A stretch of DNA of 64,000 nucleotides. Source: Maritalea sp051251695 (GTDB taxonomy: Bacteria; Pseudomonadota; Alphaproteobacteria; Rhizobiales; Devosiaceae). Numbering within the stretch: position 1 is the stretch's first letter; each line of letters starts with the position of its first letter. The stretch covers positions 1-64,000 of the forward strand of contig NZ_JBPOEU010000018.1 in assembly GCF_051251695.1 (NCBI RefSeq), given 5' to 3'. Positions 17,194 through 23,716 of the stretch are shown here, one piece after another. Under the pieces are notes generated by a model, which did not search any database, was not told the DNA's origin, and was given only the letters and a program-made list of their open reading frames with translations. Made by a program: the position numbers and the translations under genes.

Positions 17194-18543
17194 ATGGACG
17201 AAATTGCAACGATCGAGAAAGCGAACCAGCTCGCAATTGAATATTTGGATAACGTAACAGATCGCCGTGTTTTCCCCGATGAAGATGGATTGGCGGGGTT
17301 GAAGGCGTTTGAAGAAGCGCTGCCATCTCAGCCTAGTGATCCGGCTGAAACGTTGCATTTGTTAAATAAATACGGCACGCCAGCAACGGTGACATCAAAT
17401 GGTGGTCGATATTTCGGGTTTGTGATTGGCGCAACATTACCTGCTGCTGCCGTTGCAGAACGTTTGGCTGCGGCTTGGGACCAATGCGGGTCATCGTTTG
17501 TGAATGCGCCTGTTGCCGCCAAATTGGAAGAAATTGCTGCTGATTGGGTTTTGGACATACTTGATCTGCCGCGCGAAAGCCGAATTGGTTTTGGCACCAG
17601 TGCGACCGCCTGCGGCTTGTCGGTCCTTGCTGTCGCTCGCCGTACCTTGCTGAAGCGTAAGGGCTGGGACATCGACGCCGACGGATTGATTGGTGCGCCA
17701 GAAGTGAAGTTGATTATCCCCGAAACTGTGCATGTGACCGTCAAGAAGGCGGCCAAGCTGCTTGGTTTTGGTTTAAACCGCTTGATAATTGCACCATGTG
17801 ACGACAAGGGACGCGTGGACGTTACCCAATTGCCAGAACTCGATGATTTGAGCATTCTTTGCCTGCAAGCGGGTGAAGTAAACATGGGCGAGTTTGACCG
17901 CTTTCCCGAACTGATTGAAATCGCTCGCGCGGCTGACGCTTGGGTCCATGTTGATGGCGCATTTGGGCTTTGGGCACGGGCGAGCAAATCAAAGAAGCAT
18001 CTCACAACTGGTGTTGAATTGGCCGACAGTTGGACGACGGACGGGCATAAATGGCTCAACACGCCATATGATGGCGCGATGGCGATCTGTCGTGACGGTC
18101 AAGCTTTTGCTCAGACATTGAATTCGGATGCTGTATATTCAACAGCTGAACCTTATGCACAGAAGAACCTTGTTCTTGAATTTTCACGTCGGGCGCGTGG
18201 CATACCGATTTGGGCGGCGTTGCGTTCCTTGGGTCGGCAAGGGGTCGACGACATGGTCACCAAGCATTGCGCCCAAGCACAGCGAATGGCTGAGGGGCTA
18301 AAGGCCTTAGGCGTGACTGTCTTGAACAGTGTGGTGATCAATCAAGTTCTTTGTACTCTGGGCAGTGAAGAAAAGAACGCAGCGCTGTTGCAGCGCATTT
18401 CGGATGAAGGTGAAGTTTGGTTCGGCCCTTCAAAATGGCAGGGCGCGAGTGTTTTTCGATTGTCTGTTTCCTCTTGGCGCACAACGGACGACGATATTGA
18501 CCGGGCTATAGCCTCGATTGGCCGTGCCATTGAAGCGAATTAG
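17194..18543 (+). CDS. PLP-dependent group II decarboxylase-like protein
   Basis: This protein of about 449 residues resembles aromatic amino acid/glutamate decarboxylase-type enzymes. The pyridoxal phosphate lysine is in TTDGHKWLNTPYDG, preceded by WVHVDGAFGLWA with the conserved cofactor aspartate, and GFGTSATACGLSVLAVAR forms the phosphate-binding region. The frame is open upstream, but the ATG at 17194 (MDEIATIEKANQ) follows the ArsR-like gene by 10 nt with GGGAT before it, so I take that as the start. The substrate is unknown. Linkage to the regulator suggests it is conditionally expressed. Confidence 0.82.
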   Translation: MDEIATIEKANQLAIEYLDNVTDRRVFPDEDGLAGLKAFEEALPSQPSDPAETLHLLNKYGTPATVTSNGGRYFGFVIGATLPAAAVAERLAAAWDQCGSSFVNAPVAAKLEEIAADWVLDILDLPRESRIGFGTSATACGLSVLAVARRTLLKRKGWDIDADGLIGAPEVKLIIPETVHVTVKKAAKLLGFGLNRLIIAPCDDKGRVDVTQLPELDDLSILCLQAGEVNMGEFDRFPELIEIARAADAWVHVDGAFGLWARASKSKKHLTTGVELADSWTTDGHKWLNTPYDGAMAICRDGQAFAQTLNSDAVYSTAEPYAQKNLVLEFSRRARGIPIWAALRSLGRQGVDDMVTKHCAQAQRMAEGLKALGVTVLNSVVINQVLCTLGSEEKNAALLQRISDEGEVWFGPSKWQGASVFRLSVSSWRTTDDDIDRAIASIGRAIEAN

Positions 18544-18701
18544 GCGCTTCGGGGTTGAATAATTTCCAATTTGTGGGCATAACCCGCGCGCAGCATCGCT
18601 TTCCTGCATGATTATATGATGTAATCGGTTTGCGGGGACAAGTTTTAGGCGAAGCGGCGCGGGCATCTCTTTTAGATGGGGTGCTGAACAAAGGAGCTCA
18701 C

Positions 18702-19451
18702 ATGCAACTGGCGTTTGTCATTCCGGCCTTTAATGAAGAAGGTCTTATTGGTCGTTGTCTTGAATCTGTGGTCAAACGGGTTAAGGCATCTGGTGCTGAA
18801 TGTGAGATCATTGTTGTCAACAATGCTTCGACCGATCGCACCAAGGAAATCGCAGAAAGCTTTGAAGGCGTCACCGTTGTTGATGAATTCGACAAAGGCT
18901 TGGTTTATGCGCGCCGTGCTGGGTTCAATGCTTCCACAGCGGAATTGGTCGCGAATATCGACGCGGACACAGAATTGCCTGAAGGGTGGATCGAAACCGT
19001 TCTGACGACTTTTGAGAAGCGTCCTGAACTCGTTGGTTTGAGTGGTCCTTACATTTATTACGATCTATCGCTGTGGAACCAGATGCTTGTGCGCATGTTC
19101 TACTATATTTCCTTTGCCGTTTATTTGCTCAATCGGTTCGTTCTCAAAGTTGGGTCGATGATCCAAGGTGGCAATTTCGTTATCCGCCGTTCCGCATGGA
19201 ACAAGGCAGGGGGATATGACACGTCTATTTCCTTTTATGGCGAGGATACGGACATTGCAGTGCGGCTTTCAAAAGTTGGCCCGGTAAAATGGACGTTTAA
19301 ACTGCCGATGCGGACATCGGGTCGTCGATTGACCGAAGAAGGTGTGTTCCAAACGGCCGGTGTTTATGTTTTGAACTTTTTCTGGGTAACCTTTCGCGGC
19401 AAACCAGCCACCAAAAGCTATACCGACGTTCGTCCGGGCGACGAAAAGTAA
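18702..19451 (+). CDS. GT2 family glycosyltransferase
   Basis: This 249-residue GT-A fold protein has VIPAFNEEGLIGRCLESV at the N-terminus, the nucleotide-sugar binding NIDADTELPEGW segment with the DxD-type motif, and GYDTSISFYGEDTDIAVRL carrying the acidic catalytic ED. One hydrophobic stretch with MLVRMFYYISFAVYLL (about residues 126-150) may be membrane-associated. The ATG at 18702 has AAAGGAG at the right distance, so I chose it over an earlier in-frame start. The sugar and acceptor are unknown, and there is no sugar biosynthesis cluster around it. A strong terminator follows. Confidence 0.86.
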   Translation: MQLAFVIPAFNEEGLIGRCLESVVKRVKASGAECEIIVVNNASTDRTKEIAESFEGVTVVDEFDKGLVYARRAGFNASTAELVANIDADTELPEGWIETVLTTFEKRPELVGLSGPYIYYDLSLWNQMLVRMFYYISFAVYLLNRFVLKVGSMIQGGNFVIRRSAWNKAGGYDTSISFYGEDTDIAVRLSKVGPVKWTFKLPMRTSGRRLTEEGVFQTAGVYVLNFFWVTFRGKPATKSYTDVRPGDEK

Positions 19452-19487
19452 GTAATTTCAACGTTTTTGGCCTTTGCTAGGTACTGA

Positions 19488-19514
19488 ACCGTCTTGTTTC
19501 AAGGCGGTTTTTTG
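19488..19514 (+). terminator. rho-independent terminator after the glycosyltransferase
   Basis: ACCGTCTTG (19488-19496) pairs with CAAGGCGGT (19500-19508) over a TTT loop, with one G-T pair, and is followed by six T. Confidence 0.88.
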
Positions 19515-19596
19515 CCATTATTTTTATGCCTTTCACTTGTTCTTTGCGCATTAAGGCCCACATTTGCGGTAACAATGCAGCAAAGGAGACCAAATC

Positions 19597-19962
19597 ATGG
19601 TTGATGAAAAGCGCAAAACATCTGAAGAACCCAAAGGCGGCTGGGAAAGCTTTACCGAAGAAATTGAAGTCGCGGGCAGCAAGCTTATCGAGGAAATCAC
19701 AAAGTTGGTTTCTGAAGGCAATGTGCGCAAACTACGTGTTCGCTCGGCAAATGACGACTTGGTCATCGAAGTACCATTGACCGGCAGCGTGGTTGTTGGC
19801 GGCGTCGTAATGCTTGCAGCGCCTTGGTTGGCCATTCTTGGTGGTCTAGCTGGCGTTTTGGCAAAAGTAAAAATCGAAGTTGTGCGCAGTGTCGATAGCG
19901 CGTCTGCCGATGGTGAAGATGCGCGCCCGAAGAAGAAAAAGAAGAAGAAAAACAAAGTGTAA
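19597..19962 (+). CDS. DUF4342 protein with lysine-rich tail
   Basis: This 121-residue protein matches the DUF4342 pattern: an N-terminal helix with EEIEVAGSKLIEEITKLVSEGN, a strand pair NVRKLRVRSANDDLVIEVPL, and a hydrophobic stretch (GSVVVGGVVMLAAPWLAIL) that could span or sit in a membrane. It ends in a run rich in lysine (RPKKKKKKKNKV), coded by a repeated AAG/AAA tract prone to slippage. AAAGGAG precedes the ATG. The function of the family is not known. It is a single-gene unit with terminators on both sides. Confidence 0.78.
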   Translation: MVDEKRKTSEEPKGGWESFTEEIEVAGSKLIEEITKLVSEGNVRKLRVRSANDDLVIEVPLTGSVVVGGVVMLAAPWLAILGGLAGVLAKVKIEVVRSVDSASADGEDARPKKKKKKKNKV

Positions 19963-20028
19963 GCATATTGTTTTTCCAAGCGTTTGCGTTTCACTGAGTT
20001 GCGCAAATGTTCTGACCTCCCAATATCT

Positions 20029-20054
20029 GCCCCGGTTTTGCCGGGGCTTTTTTG
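20029..20054 (+). terminator. rho-independent terminator after the DUF4342 gene
   Basis: GCCCCGG (20029-20035) and CCGGGGC (20041-20047) form a perfect stem over TTTTG and run into six T. Confidence 0.9.
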
Positions 20055-20100
20055 TGTAGGCTTACCTTTTTGATGTCGCACTGACAGCGTTTGGTTTTGA

Positions 20101-20180
20101 TCCCGGCTCGGGGGCCGGGAGGGCGCATTAGGGTGGGTAATTTACCTTTCCTATTTGGCCGCCCCGGATTTGATCTGGGG
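20101..20180. repeat. two REP-like GC-rich hairpins
   Basis: The first hairpin is TCCCGGC/GCCGGGA (20101-20120, 6-nt loop). The second is CCCCGGAT/ATCTGGGG (20162-20180, 3-nt loop, one G-T pair). Both look like the short palindromic intergenic repeats common in alphaproteobacteria. They are the left edge of the repeat field that continues to 22.75 kb. Confidence 0.55.
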
Positions 20181-20233
20181 TCTAATTTTATGTTCCGTGG
20201 CCATGACTTGTTTTGGTTTTTGGATATTCCTGC

Positions 20234-20390
20234 GCATTTTTCGTGCCGCCGTTGTCCGCTTCGGTACCAACCCCGGCACCCCCGACGCATTTTGCATGCC
20301 GCCTTTGTTCGCTTTGCTCCCGATCCCGTCACCCCGAGCATTTTTCATGCCGCCGTCGCGAACTACATTCGCTTCCCCGGCACCCCCGCC
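20234..20390. repeat. three direct copies of a ~53-nt repeat
   Basis: Three adjacent diverged units occur at 20234-20286, 20287-20337 and 20338-20390. Each begins GCATTTT, then has TGCCGCC, a TCGCTT-like middle and ends CCCGGCACCCCCG or a variant. Two further copies lie at 20815-20915. The region has open frames on both strands but they read like repeat translation, not a protein. I know no named family for it. Confidence 0.7.
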
Positions 20391-20493
20391 GGTGGGAAAA
20401 ACTGTGAGGCCAAGTTTTGGGCCGCGGGCAAACTCCGGGTGTGACGAGGCACCCAACATGCTTGCGCATTTGGACTGTCATGTAAGGGCAGAT

Positions 20494-20557
20494 GCACGAG
20501 GCGTTTATGGTCTCGTCTTGTGGTATTTTAAAAAATGAGACGATAAACGCCTCGTGC
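20494..20557. repeat. 15-bp perfect inverted repeat (long hairpin)
   Basis: GCACGAGGCGTTTAT (20494-20508) is the exact reverse complement of ATAAACGCCTCGTGC (20543-20557). The 34-nt loop includes GTCTCGTCT near the left arm and TGAGAC near the right, allowing further pairing. No coding sequence adjoins it and no T run follows, so it is not a simple terminator. Confidence 0.7.
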
Positions 20558-20814
20558 GATTGAGATTTTTCGCGTTGTTCCGATACCCCAGAGTGCTTGA
20601 CCCTTTTATCTCTTAACCTGCACTCTTGCCAAAACTGATTTGATCTCCATGTTCTATGGTGATCATTTGGCGATCGCTCTGCGTGCAATGTGCAACTTAG
20701 AGCAAAGACGGGGCTCAGTTCCCGCCAAGTGGCTTATGGCTGCCTTCGGCGTCGGGCAGGATAACGGATGGCTGCGTACCGATATGGCGTCCCCAATCGG
20801 CCTCAACCTCTTCG

Positions 20815-20915
20815 TTGTTTGAGCCGCCGTCGCGAACTGCGTTCGCTTCTGCGGTAATGCGAGTATTTTGCACACCGCCGTTGGTCGCTTTGCTCCCGAC
20901 CCCGGCATCCCCGCC
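20815..20915. repeat. two more copies of the ~53-nt repeat
   Basis: The unit at 20863-20915 closely matches the second unit of the 20.2 kb cluster (TTCGCTTTGCTCCCGA versus GTCGCTTTGCTCCCGA). The unit at about 20815-20862 matches the third (GCCGCCGTCGCGAACT in both). So two clusters about 425 bp apart share the same sub-variants. The rest of 20055-21103 shows no gene. Confidence 0.65.
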
Positions 20916-21103
20916 AATTGGTGCCCGAAAGTTGACGCCAAAAGGAAGTTGCTCAAACTGCTCCCCAATCGTCATTGGCTGCTGGAGCGAAGATGGGCAC
21001 GATTATAGTGCAACGCGAAGGGGCGAGGATAAGTTGGCCAGAAGTTTCTTTTTCGTCTCGCCGCCCCATGCTAGCCTATCGCAATTGTTGAACTTTCCGT
21101 TGA

Positions 21104-21865
21104 ATGGATCAAAACATGTCTATGAATTTTATGACAAATGCTTTTGATCATCACCCGGAGTTGCGCGACAAAATTGGCGACCCGTTGGCTTCCTTCTTTA
21201 GGACATTTCGGATTGAGGCTGTTTTAGAAGAGCATCCAGAAATGGCTTGGGTTGCGGAACTGATTCACACCGATGAACGCCGAGAAGAGATCAGGCGGAG
21301 GGCATTGCGGGACTATCCATCTGAAGACCTGTGGGTATTCGCCTATGGCTCGCTGATGTGGGACCCGGCTTTTGTGTTTTCTGAGGTTCGACGAGCGCAT
21401 GTGCCCGCGTTTGAACGTCGCTTTATTCTTAAAGATGTGATGGGCGGGCGCGGCATGCCGGACAATCCCGGCTTGATGGCCGCGCTTGACCATGGCGCAG
21501 GGTGCGACGGCTTAGTATTTCGTATTCCGCACGATATTATTGATGTTGAAACCGAAATCCTGTGGCGTCGCGAGTTGGTGGCCCCGACTTACCTGCCGAA
21601 GTTCGTGACAGCAAATGTTGGCGATAGCTCGGTCAATGCGCTGACCTTCGTGGCTGATCACCATGCGGCGCAAATTTGCACTGACATCACGTTGGATGAA
21701 CAGGTTCAGTTTTTAACCGAGGGTCATGGGATTCTGGGCACCAGCATGGAATATCTCACAAACATTGTTGCCCAGTTTGATGCGTTGGGTATAGTTGACG
21801 AGGATTGTTCGGCACTGTTGGCTGCTGCGCAGGAGCTGATGGGGCGCAGGGTGGAGCCGAAGTAG
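21104..21865 (+). CDS. ChaC-like gamma-glutamylcyclotransferase
   Basis: This 253-residue protein has the cyclotransferase-fold signature WVFAYGSLMWDPAF at about residue 77, then FERRFILKDVMGG and LWRREL, which carries the glutamate expected to be catalytic in ChaC proteins. ChaC enzymes cleave glutathione to 5-oxoproline and Cys-Gly in the cytoplasm. There is an 75-residue N-terminal extension before the fold. Several ATG codons lie close together (21104, 21116, 21122, 21131) without a clear Shine-Dalgarno, so the exact start is uncertain by a few residues. It sits between repeat-rich spacers. Confidence 0.85.
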   Translation: MDQNMSMNFMTNAFDHHPELRDKIGDPLASFFRTFRIEAVLEEHPEMAWVAELIHTDERREEIRRRALRDYPSEDLWVFAYGSLMWDPAFVFSEVRRAHVPAFERRFILKDVMGGRGMPDNPGLMAALDHGAGCDGLVFRIPHDIIDVETEILWRRELVAPTYLPKFVTANVGDSSVNALTFVADHHAAQICTDITLDEQVQFLTEGHGILGTSMEYLTNIVAQFDALGIVDEDCSALLAAAQELMGRRVEPK

Positions 21866-21915
21866 TTGAGGTTGTGCGCGAGAGCTGTGGGTTAGCCTCT
21901 GCTGTAACTCTTTTC

Positions 21916-21945
21916 GTCATACTTGTGCTTGACCCGAGTATCCAT
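21916..21945. repeat. REP-like palindrome, GACCCGAGTATCCA type
   Basis: The stretch shares GACCCGAGTATCCA and a preceding GTCATAC with the copy at 22676-22706. The left half here is degenerate (ACTTGTGCTT in place of ACACGGGCTC). Confidence 0.65.
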
Positions 21946-22000
21946 GTAGCTGCGGTGATTGACTTTCTAGCAAAGCAAAATTTTTGATTGCATCAATCCA

Positions 22001-22032
22001 GCCCTCATGGTGAGCTTGTCGAACCACGGGGG
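22001..22032 (+). repeat. REP-like element, left flank of the GIY-YIG gene
   Basis: This 32-bp element starts GCCCTCATGGTGAGCTTGTC and ends near the GIY-YIG start codon. Its reverse complement occurs at 22507-22538 with one difference in 32 bases, so the two copies bracket the nuclease gene in inverted orientation. Confidence 0.8.
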
Positions 22033-22044
22033 CGAATGCAGCGA

Positions 22045-22329
22045 ATGCAAGCGATTGTTTATATTGTAGAATGCGCAGACAACTCATTTTACGTGGGCAT
22101 CACGCACCGCTCGCTTGAACAGCGAATAGGTGAGCACAATTCTGGGCAAATTGAAGGTTACACGAAATCTCGGTTACCTGTGAAACTGGTACACGCGGAG
22201 GAGTTTGCAATGATAACGCAAGCTATTGCCCGCGAGCGGCAACTCAAAGGCTGGTCGCGTGCGAAGAAGAAAGCCTTGATTGCAGGGGATTTCAAAAAGT
22301 TATCAGTTTTGTCGAAGCCCATAAAGTAA
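22045..22329 (+). CDS. small GIY-YIG nuclease-family protein
   Basis: This protein of about 94 residues is essentially one GIY-YIG domain: AIVYIVECADNSFYVGITHR supplies the YIV and YVG motifs with the conserved arginine following, and RERQLKGWSRAKKKALI is the C-terminal helix typical of the YhbQ/UPF0213-like branch, which includes a glutamate expected to bind metal. Frames run upstream into the REP element and alternative starts exist at 22036 and 21988; I prefer 22045 because the fold starts there. A role in DNA cleavage is family inference. The gene is bracketed by inverted repeat copies. Confidence 0.82.
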   Translation: MQAIVYIVECADNSFYVGITHRSLEQRIGEHNSGQIEGYTKSRLPVKLVHAEEFAMITQAIARERQLKGWSRAKKKALIAGDFKKLSVLSKPIK

Positions 22330-22415
22330 GCGTACCGCCGCTGGTGGGGGAAGGAAGCAAACTTGTTCTTACCTTATCTAAAGCTTATCGCACCGTAGAT
22401 GCTGAGCCCTTTGTG

Positions 22416-22484
22416 CCTCATCCTGAGCTTGTCGGCCCTCATCCTGAGCCTGTCGACCCTCATCCTGAGCCTGTCGAAGGATGG
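22416..22484 (+). repeat. three tandem 21-bp REP-like units
   Basis: Units at 22416-22436, 22437-22457 and 22458-22478 share CCTCATCCTGAGC(C/T)TGTCG. The third continues into AGGATGG, which pairs with its own CATCCT to form a hairpin. The core CTGAGCxTGTCGA is shared with the elements flanking the GIY-YIG gene. Confidence 0.8.
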
Positions 22485-22506
22485 ACGCCAACGCTTCGGT
22501 CACCCG

Positions 22507-22538
22507 CCCTCGTGGTTCGACAAGCTCACCATGAGGGC
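22507..22538 (-). repeat. REP-like element, right flank of the GIY-YIG gene
   Basis: This copy contains GGTTCGACAAGCTCACCATG and is the near-perfect reverse complement of 22001-22032 (31 of 32 positions). It closes a segment of about 540 bp holding the GIY-YIG gene and the tandem units. Confidence 0.8.
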
Positions 22539-22593
22539 TCAGGGGAAGGCAAACGTCAAAGTACTGCAATCTATGGCAAGTTGAAGTTCATCA

Positions 22594-22752
22594 TGGACCC
22601 TCGGGTCGAGCCCGAGGGAGACGAAGGGGAAAGACGTAGATAGCTTTTGAATTGCATTCGTTTAAATTCTGGCCCGTCATACACGGGCTCGACCCGAGTA
22701 TCCACGTGGAACTGGTGAGCAGCTAGTACTGAGCGTGTCGAAACAAGGGATG
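22594..22752. repeat. further REP-like palindromes
   Basis: CCCTCGGG/CCCGAGGG forms a perfect 8-bp stem over TCGAG at 22598-22618. A second element at 22676-22706 has GGGCTCGACCCGAGTATCC. A degenerate TGAGCGTGTCGAAACA occurs at about 22729-22744. No gene is seen between 22330 and 22785. Confidence 0.65.
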
Positions 22753-22785
22753 ACGCACTAGTTTTTGGCTCTATGAAATAGGTTA

Positions 22786-23631
22786 TTAACTATCCTTCTT
22801 CCAAAATTTGGTGAATATGCCCCCTTTATAAGATATCATCAGCTCACCTAATCTAGGGATAGCAAGTATTCGTAAAGCATCGGGCATATAGCAATTTTCT
22901 AAAAATTCCTCAGATACAATCACTTCTGTTGTTTGGTTTCGCGCGAATTCGTAGAGATTTGCTGCTACATTTTTGATGTCGTAAATGTTGCCAAGCAAAG
23001 TTGTGACTTCGTGGTCATTTATCCTGAATTCTTTTTTTGCCAATTCTGTTTCCAAGGAACTCAACCTCGAGTTTTGGATTTGTAACGCGCAACTGAAGAC
23101 GGCAAGGTATTTGGGTAAATTGCTTGTTAGTGGAGCCAATTGTGCCAGTTTGCTAAATGTAGTTAGGTCTATTTTCTTTAGGCTTGGTGCATCACCTGTT
23201 AGTATGGTGCTTGGCAATTGCACGTAGCTACTGCCAGTGGCTTTTTGTTCCACTAATTCAACAAGTTGGTCGATGTATTCTAAGCATTCCTCTGAGTATA
23301 CATTTACTGTTGCAAGCGCATGCGGCAGCAATAGTTTTGTCGCCCCAAATTTTCTGAGAGCCTGATCCAAAACAAGATCGTTTTCGGCTTCCGCTAGGTT
23401 CTTTGATACTTCAATTTGTTCTCGAATACCGTTGACCGTCCAACCTGCTGCCAACAGTGCCAGAGTTGCAGCGATTATTGCGCCTATAAGTGTTTGCCAC
23501 GCCCATAAGTCGCTAACAAATTTCACCGCAGTTGCATTATTTGAATAAGCAAACGAGAACCAGATTAAGGCAACTACCGTGGCAAAAAAACAGATAACGA
23601 CTGTGTGTTCGAGCGAACTAGTTTTCTTCAT
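22786..23631 (-). CDS. unrecognised two-helix membrane protein
   Basis: I do not recognise this 281-residue protein. Two hydrophobic segments lie near the N-terminus (about residues 10-28, VVICFFATVVALIWFSF, and about 42-65, WQTLIGAIIAATLALLAAGW). A helical cytoplasmic part of about 210 residues follows, starting with IREQIEVSKNLAEAENDLVL. This layout (two helices then a coiled domain) is common among small phage- or defence-linked and uncharacterised proteins, but no motif decides between them. It is A+T-richer than its neighbours, which with the repeat field suggests acquisition. Its start lies just past the nrdJ terminator. Confidence 0.7.
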   Translation of the reverse strand: MKKTSSLEHTVVICFFATVVALIWFSFAYSNNATAVKFVSDLWAWQTLIGAIIAATLALLAAGWTVNGIREQIEVSKNLAEAENDLVLDQALRKFGATKLLLPHALATVNVYSEECLEYIDQLVELVEQKATGSSYVQLPSTILTGDAPSLKKIDLTTFSKLAQLAPLTSNLPKYLAVFSCALQIQNSRLSSLETELAKKEFRINDHEVTTLLGNIYDIKNVAANLYEFARNQTTEVIVSEEFLENCYMPDALRILAIPRLGELMISYKGGIFTKFWKKDS

Positions 23632-23650
23632 CCAAAAACCTTCAAAAAAT

Positions 23651-23681
23651 CAAAACCCCGGCCAACTTGCGCCGGCCGGGG
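23651..23681 (-). terminator. rho-independent terminator after nrdJ
   Basis: Read on the minus strand, CCCCGGCC and GGCCGGGG (23656-23663 and 23674-23681) form an 8-bp stem followed by TTTTG and a second T-rich stretch. It separates nrdJ from the membrane protein gene. Confidence 0.85.
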
Positions 23682-23716
23682 TGTATATTCATCTTAAAAT
23701 AAACAACACGAAGTGT

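Noticed and set aside
17328..18062. 244-codon minus-strand frame in the PLP decarboxylase
   Set aside because: Antisense shadow; composition serine-rich and without motifs.
20151..20688. Overlapping frames on both strands around the 53-nt repeats
   Set aside because: Their products are repeat translations (glycine-, asparagine- and cysteine-rich) with no starts supported by Shine-Dalgarno sequences.
22344..22643. 99-codon plus-strand frame full of PHPELV-like units
   Set aside because: It is a translation of the tandem REP-like units, not a protein gene.
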